The position numbers were made by a program, and so were the translations under genes. From an uncultured Peptococcaceae bacterium (GTDB lineage Bacteria; Bacillota; Peptococcia; Peptococcales; Peptococcaceae): a stretch of 46,133 bases of DNA. The stretch is taken from NCBI GenBank assembly GCA_949743265.1, contig CATJSX010000096.1:1-46133 (forward strand), given 5' to 3'. Under the pieces are notes generated by a model that made no database searches, was not told the origin of the DNA, and saw only the letters and a list, made by a program, of their open reading frames with translations. Positions 1 to 8,505 of this stretch are shown in pieces (position 1 is the first letter of the stretch; each line of letters starts with the position of its first letter).

Positions 1-39
1 CCTTTCTGAGGTTTCTGCTTTTCTTTTTTGCTATAAAAG

Positions 40-63
40 GTATCTATAGACGCCTATAGATAC
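40..63. promoter_or_regulatory. 24-bp palindrome, candidate operator upstream of the sulfotransferase gene
   Basis: Two perfect 10-bp arms (GTATCTATAG and CTATAGATAC) flank the 4-nt spacer ACGC. The palindrome ends 30 nt before a -10-like TATACT at 94-99, which has only a poor -35. Size and symmetry suit a dimeric repressor or activator site. No regulator gene is visible in the window, so the cognate protein is unknown. Confidence 0.5.
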
Positions 64-155
64 AGTCAAATTCTCTGATAGAAAAATATGTGCTATACTA
101 ACAATAGTTGCAACGACAATTATTATTGACATGACTATTTTGAGGAGGTTTTTAG

Positions 156-2039
156 ATGACACAAACAGTTTCTTATCAAAAGCTCGAACATATTCTAACC
201 CAGCAGGCTAAAAATGAAACCGCTTTTTTGACAGAATTTGAAGCAGGACATTTTACACTGACTAATCCTTTGGTCAAACTGAATCCTTATCTTTTAGCGC
301 CATTGACAGCAATGGTTTTATTTGAAACGCCTTCTCCAGCGGAAGTAACTGTCACCATCAAGGGAAAAGAAACAGCTGGTGATATTACGCATCGTTTCCC
401 TAGCAATACCAAACATATTTTACCAATTTATGGTTTATATGCAGACTATAGCAACACCGTTGAACTACTACTTTCTACCGGCGAAAAAACCGTGATTAAA
501 ATTCAAACGGAACCGCTAGATCCTGCCGTACCAGTAGCGACATATTGCCGCTGTGAATCAGCAGATTATATGGGCGATAACGTTATGATTTTGACCGCCG
601 CTATGCGCGCTAAACCGGTAGCTTATGATTACAAAGGTGATGTTCGTTGGTATTCTAGTCACAATTTCGCTTTTGACTGCAAGCGCCTGCCTAATGGACA
701 TATTTTAATTGGCACAGAACGGTTAGTGGGTATGCCATATTACACGACAGGGATTTATGAAATGGCAATGAGCGGCAAAGTATTCAAGGAATACCGTTTA
801 CCTGGCGGCTATCATCATGACGAATTTCCATTGGAAGACGGCAATATTTTAGTCTTAACGCAAGATTTAAATTCTAATACTGTTGAAGATATGTGCGTTT
901 TGATTGATAAAAACACTGGCGAGATTATAAAAAAATGGGATTATAAAAATGTATTGCCACAATATCCTACTGCTGGTTCCGGCTCACAGGACGAACATGA
1001 CTGGTTTCATAATAACGCCGTTTGGTATGACAAAAAAACTAATAGCTTGACCTTATCTGGTCGTCATCAGGACGCTGTAATCAATTTGGATTATGATAGT
1101 GGTAAATTAAATTGGATTATCGGCGATCCAGAAGGCTGGCCTGAAAATATGCAGTCATATTTCTTTAAACCGGTCGGAGACGGGGAATTCGACTGGCAGT
1201 ATGAGCAACATGCTTGCGTCGTTTTGCCTGATGGCGATATCATGATGTTTGATAACGGTCATTGGCGTTCTAAAAACAAAGAACATTATATACCTAATAG
1301 TCAAAACTTCTCTCGAGGCGTTCGCTATAGAATCGACACCGATAAAATGGAGATTGAACAAATTTGGCAGTACGGCAAAGAAAGAGGCGCAGAATTTTTC
1401 TCTCCATATATCTGTAATGTCGAATATTACAATGAAGGGCACTATTTAGTTCATTCTGGCGGTATTGGCTATGAAGACGGTAAAACTTGCGAAGGCATGG
1501 CTGTTATGCTTTCGGTAAATCCCGGCGACCATGTCTATACTTTTAATTCAATTACTTGCGAATTGGTTGACGATAAAATAATGTTTGAACTTCATGTACC
1601 CGCTAACTGCTATCGCGCCGAAAAGTTGCCATTATATTATGCCAACGAAACGGCAGAACTTGGTCAAGGACAGCTATTGGGCAATCTGGGAATTACAAAA
1701 GAAACCAAAGCTAAACTGCCAGCCTCAAGCGGCGAAATGATTCCTGACCATTATGAAGCACGCTTGATTGAAGAAGAAGACCGTATTCAATTTAGCGCCA
1801 TTTTTTCCGAAGGCGAATACGCATTGCTGGCTTTAATTGGCGAAGACGGCAGCCAACATCAATACATGATTTCTACCGTTTCGCATCATTTTGAAGCCAT
1901 GTGTGTAGGCACATTCCAAAAAGAAAATCCACAAGATATTGATATGTTTGTTAACAAAGAAGGCTTATCTGGCAAATACACTGTAAAAGTACAATGCGAA
2001 GATAAATTATACGAAACAGGTATCACTATCGAAGCCTAA
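156..2039 (+). CDS. assT: Arylsulfate sulfotransferase (AssT family), cytoplasmic type
   Basis: This 627-aa protein resembles bacterial arylsulfotransferases, which move a sulfuryl group from one phenolic sulfate ester to another phenol by a ping-pong mechanism through a histidine intermediate, without PAPS. Residues expected for the active site are present: HHD at 220-222, His285 in DWFHNN, Arg303 in SGRHQD and His352 in YEQHA. The 285-to-303 spacing equals that of His356/Arg374 in E. coli AssT; His352 would be the transiently sulfated residue. The rest looks like a beta-propeller with repeated aromatic/Asp/Gly blade motifs. Unlike periplasmic AssT, it has no signal peptide: the N-terminus is polar. 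A GAGGAGG ribosome site precedes the ATG. The gene stands alone between a palindrome and a terminator, with no DsbA/DsbB-like partner beside it. Family assignment is firm; the natural substrate is unknown. Confidence 0.88.
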   Translation: MTQTVSYQKLEHILTQQAKNETAFLTEFEAGHFTLTNPLVKLNPYLLAPLTAMVLFETPSPAEVTVTIKGKETAGDITHRFPSNTKHILPIYGLYADYSNTVELLLSTGEKTVIKIQTEPLDPAVPVATYCRCESADYMGDNVMILTAAMRAKPVAYDYKGDVRWYSSHNFAFDCKRLPNGHILIGTERLVGMPYYTTGIYEMAMSGKVFKEYRLPGGYHHDEFPLEDGNILVLTQDLNSNTVEDMCVLIDKNTGEIIKKWDYKNVLPQYPTAGSGSQDEHDWFHNNAVWYDKKTNSLTLSGRHQDAVINLDYDSGKLNWIIGDPEGWPENMQSYFFKPVGDGEFDWQYEQHACVVLPDGDIMMFDNGHWRSKNKEHYIPNSQNFSRGVRYRIDTDKMEIEQIWQYGKERGAEFFSPYICNVEYYNEGHYLVHSGGIGYEDGKTCEGMAVMLSVNPGDHVYTFNSITCELVDDKIMFELHVPANCYRAEKLPLYYANETAELGQGQLLGNLGITKETKAKLPASSGEMIPDHYEARLIEEEDRIQFSAIFSEGEYALLALIGEDGSQHQYMISTVSHHFEAMCVGTFQKENPQDIDMFVNKEGLSGKYTVKVQCEDKLYETGITIEA

Positions 2040-2047
2040 TATTTGAT

Positions 2048-2083
2048 AAAGTCACCGACTTATGGCGGTGGCTTTATTTTTTT
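2048..2083 (+). terminator. Intrinsic terminator after the sulfotransferase gene
   Basis: A 10-bp stem (AAAGTCACCG with CGGTGGCTTT, one G-T wobble) with an 8-nt loop is followed by a run of seven Ts just after the stop codon. Confidence 0.8.
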
Positions 2084-2341
2084 AAAATCACCATCAACCC
2101 GTAAAACAAATGCCGCAAAATAAATTTTTCTACAAAACCAAAAAATATTCACACTACTGGCAAACGTGCACATTATCAATTTTTCATTGCACATATAGGA
2201 AATGTTAAAGATTGTTCTATTGCTAAAGATATTTGATAAAATCGACTCCATAATCTTTTGCTTGTTTTTTAATTTTTTCGGAAAACAGCATCAAAATCAA
2301 TAAAAAGGATTGATATATTTTGGTGCAAAATTGGGTTGTAT
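2084..2341. other. AT-rich intergenic stretch with no gene seen
   Basis: No ribosome-site-led reading frame or convincing RNA structure is visible between the terminator and the typA promoter. The only short frame on the minus strand lacks coding character. Confidence 0.5.
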
Positions 2342-2369
2342 TTGGTAAAAATAAGGGCTAAAATATACT
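2342..2369 (+). promoter_or_regulatory. Candidate sigma-A promoter for typA
   Basis: TTGGTA at 2342-2347 and TATACT at 2364-2369 are separated by 16 bp. The site lies 28 nt before the ATG of typA, which fits a short leader. Confidence 0.45.
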
Positions 2370-2397
2370 GTTGTGATTATTTTTGAGGGGGATACTT

Positions 2398-4218
2398 ATG
2401 CAGCAGGAAAAGATTAGAAATATAGCGATTATCGCACACGTCGACCATGGCAAAACGACTTTGGTAGACAAGCTGCTGAGCCAATCGGGCACTTTTCGGG
2501 CTAATGAGCAAGTAGCTGAACGAGTAATGGATTCCAATGATTTGGAACGTGAAAAAGGTATCACCATTTTAGCGAAAAATACCGCAATCCATTATGGTGA
2601 TTATAAAATCAATATTGTTGATACACCGGGACATGCTGATTTTGGCGGTGAAGTCGAACGAATCATGAAAATGGTCGACGGCGTGCTTTTAGTTGTCGAT
2701 GCCTTTGAGGGCTGTATGCCGCAAACAAGATTTGTCTTAAAGAAAGCATTGGCGCAAAAGCTGACCCCTATCGTCGTCATCAATAAAATGGACCGAGAAT
2801 TTGCCAGACCATTAGAAGTCGTTGATGAAGTATTGGATTTATTTATTGATTTGGGCGCTGAAGAAGATCAGTTGGAATTTCCCGTTATTTTCGCTTCAGG
2901 AATCGCCGGCATCGCAACAAATGATTTGGCAGTGGAAGCTGTGGATTTAAAACCGCTATTTGAAGCTATTGTTAACCATATTCCGGCGCCATCTGGCGAC
3001 AGCGAAGGTCATTTGCAAACGCAAATTACATTGATGGATTACAACGATTTTCTAGGACGAATCGCTATCTGCACCATTAAACGAGGTAAAATCAAAACGA
3101 ATACGCAGGTTTCCGTCATGAGCCGCGATGGCAAAGCGCGCAACGTTCGCATTAACAAACTATACGGTTTTCAAGGATTGAAACGATACGAAATTGAAGA
3201 AGCCAGCGTAGGGGAAATTGTAGCCATTGCCGGTTTAGGAGAAATCAACGTCGGCGAAACAATTTGCGAACCCAATCATTTAGATCCTCTGCCATTTTTA
3301 AAAATTGAAGAACCAACGCTGGAAATGAGCTTTATGATCAACAATTCGCCATTTGCCGGCAAAGACGGCGACCCCGTAACCAGCCGCAAGTTAGCCGCCC
3401 GTTTATTTAAAGAAATGGAAACCGATATTGCGCTTAGAGTATCAGAGACCGATAGCGCCGATATGTTTAAGGTAGCCGGTCGAGGCGAATTGCATCTATC
3501 TATTTTGATTGAAACCATGCGTCGCGAAGGTATGGAATTTCAAGTGTCTAAACCACAAGTTGTTATCAAAGAAATTGACGGTCAAAAATACGAGCCTTAC
3601 GAATATTTAACCGTTGACGTTCCAGAAGAACATATGGGACCGGTAATGGAAAAATTAGGACAGCGTAAAGGCGAAATGGTTAATATGAGCAATTTTAACG
3701 GTCAAGCTCGTATAGAATATTTAATTCCCGCCAGAGGTTTAGTGGGATTCCGCACAGAATTTTTGACCGATACCAGAGGTTATGGCATTATGAACAGCAG
3801 TTTCGACAGCTATAAACCTTATTCCGGCGCTATTGTTGGTCGTCGTTCCGGTGCGTTAATTGCTTTCGAAACAGGAACAACGACCGCTTATGGGTTATTT
3901 CCTGCCGAAGAGCGCGGCGTACTCTTTATCGGACCGGGCGTTGACGTTTATGAAGGCATGATCGTTGGCGAAGGAAACCGCGATCAAGATATTGCCGTTA
4001 ATGTCTGCAAAGGTAAAAATCTGACTAATATTCGCTCTGCCGCCAAAGATGATACTGTACGCTTAAAAGGCTGCCGCGAAATGTCTTTGGAAGAATGCAT
4101 TGCCTTTCTCAATGACGATGAATATTTGGAAGTCACACCCAAAAATCTGCGTTTGCGAAAACGATTTTTAAAAGCCAGTGACCGCGCCAAATATGCTAAT
4201 CGTCATAAAAACAGCTAA
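2398..4218 (+). CDS. typA: Ribosome-associated GTPase TypA/BipA
   Basis: TypA/BipA is a translational GTPase of the EF-G/LepA superfamily that binds 70S ribosomes and supports 50S assembly and stress or cold adaptation. The 606-aa product has all G motifs: AHVDHGKT at 13-20, the switch-I sequence REKGITI at 51-57, DTPGH at 75-79 and NKMD at 129-132. Domain II, the EF-G-like domains III and V, and the TypA-specific C-terminal domain follow, giving the normal family length. The start is the ATG at 2398, because GAGGGGG lies 6 nt upstream. A TTG at 2383 would sit inside that ribosome site. Monocistronic, with its own promoter and a strong downstream hairpin. Confidence 0.97.
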   Translation: MQQEKIRNIAIIAHVDHGKTTLVDKLLSQSGTFRANEQVAERVMDSNDLEREKGITILAKNTAIHYGDYKINIVDTPGHADFGGEVERIMKMVDGVLLVVDAFEGCMPQTRFVLKKALAQKLTPIVVINKMDREFARPLEVVDEVLDLFIDLGAEEDQLEFPVIFASGIAGIATNDLAVEAVDLKPLFEAIVNHIPAPSGDSEGHLQTQITLMDYNDFLGRIAICTIKRGKIKTNTQVSVMSRDGKARNVRINKLYGFQGLKRYEIEEASVGEIVAIAGLGEINVGETICEPNHLDPLPFLKIEEPTLEMSFMINNSPFAGKDGDPVTSRKLAARLFKEMETDIALRVSETDSADMFKVAGRGELHLSILIETMRREGMEFQVSKPQVVIKEIDGQKYEPYEYLTVDVPEEHMGPVMEKLGQRKGEMVNMSNFNGQARIEYLIPARGLVGFRTEFLTDTRGYGIMNSSFDSYKPYSGAIVGRRSGALIAFETGTTTAYGLFPAEERGVLFIGPGVDVYEGMIVGEGNRDQDIAVNVCKGKNLTNIRSAAKDDTVRLKGCREMSLEECIAFLNDDEYLEVTPKNLRLRKRFLKASDRAKYANRHKNS

Positions 4219-4265
4219 TTTTTTATCCAGTCGATTACTGCCTAGCGCCGTTATCTTATATACCC

Positions 4266-4310
4266 AAAAATGGGGTCGGTTAGAACATTCTTCTAACCGA
4301 CCCCATTTTT
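4266..4310. terminator. Bidirectional terminator between convergent genes
   Basis: A perfect 20-bp inverted repeat (4266-4285 and 4291-4310) with a 5-nt loop carries A5/T5 runs at its outer ends. It lies between typA on the plus strand and the convergent minus-strand gene, so it can terminate both transcripts. Confidence 0.9.
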
Positions 4311-4397
4311 ATCCGCGCAGCTCAAAACAGCATAGCTTGTTTTAGTACGCAAATTTTTGCGATACCATCTTTATTCTTTTCGCTTTCACCATGCAAA

Positions 4398-5276
4398 TTA
4401 TTTTTGCGTCATGGTTAAGATTTTTACCTGCGTTGGTTTGGCTAACTCTCCCGTATAAGTCAAGGTCACTGACGAGCCAATAAACAATTCCTGACAATCA
4501 CTTTTATCAGCTTCCATAGTTCCTAAACTGTAATCCTTATCATTGACCGTAATCTTAATGGAGTTTTCTGCGATTTCTTTAACCGTTCCTGTAACGGTTT
4601 TGACTGTTTTTTTCTCTTGTTTAATAGCAGTCGCTTTTAAACTTTCGGGCACATTCAGATTTCCTGTATAACTAAGCGCTGCATAAGTGCCAATGATTAA
4701 ACCATTAGCTTCTCGTTTATCCGCTTTGGCTGTATCAAAACAATATTCTTTGCCATCTAAAGCCAATAACGTTAACGTATTTCGGGTTGCAGCAGTAATT
4801 GTTCCTGCTATTTTTTTGGTCTGCGATATTCTAATGACATTATTAGCTTCTTCTGCCAGCGTCACTCCAAAAATTTTGCTAAAAAATAACGACGGCACAT
4901 AAACTTTGCCATCTTTCAATTCTGAGGCAGCTTGCAGTTCATAGATCATATCGTCATCAATCAAATACTGATCCTCGCCTATAAAAATCTTGCCTGAAGT
5001 ATTATCATCACTGACAATGACAACTTGTTCTTTACCATAGTATTTCACGGTATAACCCAACAATTCAGCCACTTCTCGTACAGGAAGCAGATAAATGTGT
5101 TCGCCATTCTCATAAATTGGATTATTGACTTTTACGCCGTTAACAATAGCTGTATAATTCAATTTTTCGGGATAAATAACTGTCTCACTAATTTCTTCTG
5201 CCCCGTAAGCCGGAGCAATGATCAGCATGGCGCTAGCTAAAATAGTACTGACTATGCCGCTTATCTTTCGATTCAT
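4398..5276 (-). CDS. Secreted copper-amine-oxidase N-terminal-domain protein with two C-terminal repeats
   Basis: This 292-aa protein begins with a signal peptide (basic start, hydrophobic core to about residue 24, probable cleavage after AYG-A). Residues about 45-152 match the copper amine oxidase N-terminal-like domain, a cell-surface module common in Clostridia and Negativicutes that is unrelated to oxidase activity. The markers are YLLPVREVAELLGY and VYVPSLFF. Two similar segments of about 60 residues follow (157-219 and 229-289). Each has GT(I/V)...L....Y....A(D)K......IG....L.YTG, so they look like tandem small beta domains. Function is unknown; an envelope-binding or scaffolding role is inferred. 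It has a consensus promoter and an AAGGAGG ribosome site, and is transcribed alone. Confidence 0.8.
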   Translation of the reverse strand: MNRKISGIVSTILASAMLIIAPAYGAEEISETVIYPEKLNYTAIVNGVKVNNPIYENGEHIYLLPVREVAELLGYTVKYYGKEQVVIVSDDNTSGKIFIGEDQYLIDDDMIYELQAASELKDGKVYVPSLFFSKIFGVTLAEEANNVIRISQTKKIAGTITAATRNTLTLLALDGKEYCFDTAKADKREANGLIIGTYAALSYTGNLNVPESLKATAIKQEKKTVKTVTGTVKEIAENSIKITVNDKDYSLGTMEADKSDCQELFIGSSVTLTYTGELAKPTQVKILTMTQK

Positions 5277-5296
5277 TAAAATCCCTCCTTGCTATT

Positions 5297-5325
5297 ATTA
5301 TAGTATAGACGACGACATTTGTCAA
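5297..5325 (-). promoter_or_regulatory. Perfect-consensus sigma-A promoter
   Basis: Reading the minus strand, TTGACA at 5325-5320 and TATAAT at 5302-5297 are exactly 17 bp apart. The promoter lies just upstream of the ribosome site of the secreted copper-amine-oxidase-N-domain gene, so strong housekeeping expression is predicted. Confidence 0.8.
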
Positions 5326-5541
5326 AAAGTTCCTTTTCTAACCAAATATAAAATAAAAAGAACCTCTGTCAAGATGGCAAGCCGATACTTCGACAAAATG
5401 TGCGAGGCACAGATTCGTGCAAAAACCAAAACAACCTAAATGACCACACATAATTCCCCCACAGTCAAAACGTGTTTTTTCATGACATTTTACCAAACCT
5501 TTATGTTCTTATTTCATTGCACTATCTATTTTATTCCTATT

Positions 5542-6762
5542 TTAATTTTGTTGCAATCCCAACGGCGCAATAGCGCGGTCTAAGATATTATTTAACGCCG
5601 AAAGTAAAACGCCGTAATTGACAACCGGCACTTGAGCGTTTGCCAATGAGTTTAGTCGATAAAGCATTTCTTGACGATTGAGCATACAGCCGCCGCAATG
5701 AATGACCAGTTTGTATTGACTTAAATCTTCGGGATATTGATTGCCGTTGACAAACGCAAAATCCAAAGGTCCGCCTATTCTTTTAGCCAGTAACTGAGGA
5801 ATCTTAACCGTACCAATATCATCTTTTTGTTGATGGTGAGTGCAGGCTTCAGCAATCAAAATTTTATCATGAGGTTTCAAGGTATCAATAATTTTAGCGC
5901 CAGCCGTCAACAGCGCTAAATCGCCTTTATAACGCGCCATCAAAATCGAAAAAGACGTTAAAGGAACATCTGTCGGTAAAATAGCGGCAACTTCGCCAAA
6001 TGCTTGCGAATCGGTAATGACCAAATCCGGCGGATTTTTCAGCTTAGTCAACGTATTAGCCAAATTTTGCGGCTGACAAACTATCGCTTGAGCATCATGA
6101 TCGAGAATATCCCGCAAAACTTGAACTTGCGGCAAAATCAAACGACCTTTTGGTGCCGCTTCGTCAATAGGCGTAACCAAAAGAACGATTTGCTCAGGCG
6201 CAATCAAATCGCCGATAATGGTTTGACCCTTGTTTTGCGGTTCAAGACTTATCAACTTTTGCAGCAATTCATCAATATTTTGTTTTTGCAAAGCGCTTAC
6301 AGCAACGACGGGAATATTAGGGTAAGCCGCTTGAAATTGGCGCAAATTTTCACGCCAAACAGTTTCAGCACAACCGTCAATTTTATTAAAAACGGCGATA
6401 ACTGGCAATTGTCGTTGTTGTACATCGTTTAATAACATCCGTTCCAGTTGATCATAACCGTTTTTAGCATCAATAACCAGAAGAACGACGTCCGCTTTGC
6501 TTAAAACAGCTTTTGATTTTTTGACGCGCATTTCTCCTAAAGAGCCACTGTCGTCAAGACCGGCAGTGTCAATAAACATGACTGCTCCTAGTGGCAAAAT
6601 TTCCATTGCTTTATAGACCGGATCTGTTGTAGTGCCGGCAATCGGCGATACCAGCGCTACTTCTTGTTTGGTTATCGCATTGATAAGACTTGATTTGCCA
6701 GCATTGCGTTTGCCGAACAAAGCGATATGCACGCGAGAACCTTTAGGCGTTGTATCCATCAT
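5542..6762 (-). CDS. hydF: [FeFe]-hydrogenase H-cluster maturation GTPase HydF
   Basis: HydF is the scaffold on which the diiron subcluster of [FeFe]-hydrogenase is assembled before transfer to apo-HydA. The N-terminal GTPase domain shows the P-loop GKRNAGKSS (17-25), DTAGLDD and NKID. A dimerisation domain follows, and the C-terminal [4Fe-4S] site reads C307-x-H309, then about 45 residues, then H355-C356-x-x-C359, matching the HydF pattern. The 406-aa length is normal. It is the last gene of a minus-strand operon, 30 nt after hydE and preceded by an AAAGGAGAGG ribosome site. HydG and the hydrogenase itself must be encoded elsewhere. No clear terminator was seen downstream. Confidence 0.96.
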   Translation of the reverse strand: MMDTTPKGSRVHIALFGKRNAGKSSLINAITKQEVALVSPIAGTTTDPVYKAMEILPLGAVMFIDTAGLDDSGSLGEMRVKKSKAVLSKADVVLLVIDAKNGYDQLERMLLNDVQQRQLPVIAVFNKIDGCAETVWRENLRQFQAAYPNIPVVAVSALQKQNIDELLQKLISLEPQNKGQTIIGDLIAPEQIVLLVTPIDEAAPKGRLILPQVQVLRDILDHDAQAIVCQPQNLANTLTKLKNPPDLVITDSQAFGEVAAILPTDVPLTSFSILMARYKGDLALLTAGAKIIDTLKPHDKILIAEACTHHQQKDDIGTVKIPQLLAKRIGGPLDFAFVNGNQYPEDLSQYKLVIHCGGCMLNRQEMLYRLNSLANAQVPVVNYGVLLSALNNILDRAIAPLGLQQN

Positions 6763-6792
6763 AACCTCTCCTTTTTAATTAACGTTAAACTT

Positions 6793-7845
6793 TTATTGCT
6801 GAAACTGCGCTTTGGGACTGTGACCAAAATCTTGACCGACTGTGCGATTTTCTCCTTCAATCAAAGCAATTAGTCGGCGACGTGTTTCATTGATCGGATC
6901 AGGCGAAGACGCTTTGTTGGGATAAATAGCATAAAAAGCGCGAAACTCCTGCGGACTAACATTGGGCATAATCACATTAGCGCCAGCACGCAATGATAAT
7001 TCGCGACCATTAGGCGCCAGCGTTGCCAAAGAAGTCGTTGCTGGCAACAATACTAAAGGCATGATAATTCGTGCAACAGCAATCATTTTCAACGTCATAG
7101 CAACACTACCTGATGTATAATTTCCTAACGGTGTATCGGGATGAGGAATAAAAGGACCAATCCCGCTCATATCCACATCCATTTGTCGCATCAGTTCCAA
7201 ATCTCGGGCAAGAATGTCCAATGTCTGCATTGGCAAGCCAACCATTGAACCGGAGCCTAGTTGGTAACCTAGTTCTTTTAAATCCTGTTGACACTGCAAA
7301 CGGTCTTTTAACTTTTTGCCGGGACGAATGGTTTGATATAGTTTTTCATCAGCGGTCTCTTGCTTGATCAAATAGCGATCAGCGCCAGCATCACGCCACA
7401 ATTGATAAATGTCTCGACTATATTCGCCAAAAGACAGCGTTACTGCAACGCCCATTTTTTTAACTTCACTGGTAATACGGGCAATATCTTCCGGTGAAAA
7501 GTGGACGTCTTCACCGCCTTGCAAAACCAATGTCCGATAACCGCATTGGGCTGCCAAACGAGCAGTTGCCAAAATATCGTCTTCGCTGAGACGATAACGA
7601 ACAGCATTGGTATTATCGGCTCGCAAGCCGCAATAATGACAATGCTGACGACAATAATTGGTAAACTCAATGATCCCTCGCAAATGGACATCGCTGCCGA
7701 CATTTTGCTGTCGTACCCAATCAGCATGAGCGAACAACAACTGACTTTCCTGCTCATCAGCCGCTAAAAGACTTTTAATGTCTTGGTGAGTTAATTCTTG
7801 TCCTTCTTTCGCTCTTTCTAACGCTCGTAAAAATGCTTTCTCCAT
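6793..7845 (-). CDS. hydE: [FeFe]-hydrogenase maturation radical SAM enzyme HydE
   Basis: HydE is a radical SAM enzyme that acts with HydG and HydF to build the azadithiolate-bridged diiron site of [FeFe]-hydrogenase. The 350-aa product carries the SAM-cluster motif C65-x3-C69-x2-C72 within NYCRQHCHYCGLR. A BioB/ThiH-like TIM barrel follows, with LQGGED, SFGEYS and the GSMVGLPMQT segment typical of HydE. The start follows a GGAGG site at the very end of the upstream gene (two bases between the genes), so translation is probably coupled. Presence of hydE and hydF implies fermentative hydrogen metabolism. Confidence 0.96.
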   Translation of the reverse strand: MEKAFLRALERAKEGQELTHQDIKSLLAADEQESQLLFAHADWVRQQNVGSDVHLRGIIEFTNYCRQHCHYCGLRADNTNAVRYRLSEDDILATARLAAQCGYRTLVLQGGEDVHFSPEDIARITSEVKKMGVAVTLSFGEYSRDIYQLWRDAGADRYLIKQETADEKLYQTIRPGKKLKDRLQCQQDLKELGYQLGSGSMVGLPMQTLDILARDLELMRQMDVDMSGIGPFIPHPDTPLGNYTSGSVAMTLKMIAVARIIMPLVLLPATTSLATLAPNGRELSLRAGANVIMPNVSPQEFRAFYAIYPNKASSPDPINETRRRLIALIEGENRTVGQDFGHSPKAQFQQ

Positions 7846-7847
7846 AT

Positions 7848-8102
7848 TTATTCCTCCGCTTTATAACTCGTTAGCGCTGAACGAACAAGCAAGCCTTCTA
7901 AAGCGCCTAATTTGCCGCTAAAAGCGCCAATCTCATCATTAGATCCTTCCACAATCAACGATATAATATTAACTGCGCCGTGATGAGGAATTCCCATACG
8001 TCCGATAATCAAATGAGCGTGATGACTAAGCAGTTCGTTAAGCTGCGTCACACTTTCTTTTTTTTGCACAATAATGCCGATTACGCCAATACGTTTTTCC
8101 AT
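7848..8102 (-). CDS. TM1266-type putative iron-only hydrogenase system regulator
   Basis: This 84-aa protein belongs to a small family found beside hydE/hydF/hydG genes and annotated as a putative hydrogenase-system regulator. It has an ACT/NikR-C-like fold. Visible markers are the N-terminal RIGVIGIIVQ strand, a GRMGIPHHGAVNIISLIVEG core and the ending GALEGLLVRSALTSY. It has no DNA-binding domain of its own, so how it would regulate is unknown. The start chosen is the ATG at 8102, with AAAGGGTGAG 5-8 nt upstream. An in-frame ATG 24 nt earlier lacks a ribosome site. First gene of the hyd operon, behind a structured leader. Confidence 0.88.
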   Translation of the reverse strand: MEKRIGVIGIIVQKKESVTQLNELLSHHAHLIIGRMGIPHHGAVNIISLIVEGSNDEIGAFSGKLGALEGLLVRSALTSYKAEE

Positions 8103-8255
8103 GTATTGCTCACCCTTTCTGGTCAATCAAAATGAAATGTGTTGAAAATTTTTGTTTTGCTTTCTCCCGTTTTTCTATTTCAAAAAATTTCTCTTTCCGC
8201 CGCTATTGAAAATGCCCCTATATATCGTCCAATATATGCGCACTAATCAAGCCAA

Positions 8256-8293
8256 TAAAAAAACCACAGTCCCCAAAATCGGCAGACTGCGGT
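8256..8293 (-). terminator. Intrinsic terminator in the leader of the hyd operon
   Basis: On the minus strand the 9-bp stem ACCGCAGTC/GACTGTGGT (one G-T pair) has a 13-nt loop and runs directly into seven Ts. It lies about 155 nt before the first hyd-operon ORF and follows no gene on that strand, so it ends either a small RNA or an attenuated leader. Confidence 0.75.
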
Positions 8294-8441
8294 ATAATAG
8301 CCATAGCGGCAAAACGACTATCCCATATCGTTATTGCGAATCAGCTGCCCGAGCCTTAGGCTGACGCCCTTGGAGAAGGTAAAGCAAAAAATGATATAAT
8401 TCCCCAGTTGATGCTATTGTAGCCGCAACTGTTGAATAACT
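8257..8441 (-). ncRNA. Candidate structured RNA of about 185 nt: riboswitch-like leader or 6S-like small RNA
   Basis: Between a good minus-strand promoter and an intrinsic terminator lies sequence that can fold back on itself. TGCGG plus AATAGC near the 5' end can pair with GCTATT plus CCGCA near the 3' end. Further in, ATATC can pair with GATAT and TTGC with GCAA, closing on a GTCAGC/GCTGAT hairpin. The 3' strand CCGCAG is also the 5' arm of the terminator, so the two folds are mutually exclusive, as in riboswitches. Length and an irregular end-to-end hairpin also fit a 6S RNA. No known riboswitch consensus was recognised. The fold was drawn by eye, not computed. Confidence 0.45.
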
Positions 8442-8459
8442 GCTTTTATTGTATATGAT
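8432..8459 (+). promoter_or_regulatory. Candidate promoter for comEC
   Basis: TTGAAT at 8432-8437 and TATGAT at 8454-8459 with a 16-bp spacer lie about 45 nt before the comEC start. The site overlaps the divergent minus-strand promoter. Confidence 0.45.
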
Positions 8460-8476
8460 AAAACGGCAAATGACAA
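8448..8476 (-). promoter_or_regulatory. Candidate sigma-A promoter for the structured RNA and hyd operon
   Basis: On the minus strand TTGTCA (8476-8471) and TACAAT (8453-8448) are exactly 17 bp apart, each one base from consensus. Predicted transcription starts near 8441, at the 5' end of the self-complementary region. Confidence 0.6.
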
Positions 8477-8505
8477 GATTGTCTTAAGAAAGGATGATTA
8501 AAATA

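Noticed and set aside
4266-4310. Perfect 20-bp inverted repeat as a mobile-element end
   Set aside because: Its position between convergent genes and flanking A/T runs are fully explained by a bidirectional terminator.
6004-6432. 142-codon plus-strand frame inside hydF
   Set aside because: Antisense to a clear hydF; no ribosome site or family resemblance.
8152-8364. 70-codon plus-strand frame upstream of comEC
   Set aside because: No ribosome site, and it overlaps the antisense of the promoter-terminator RNA candidate.
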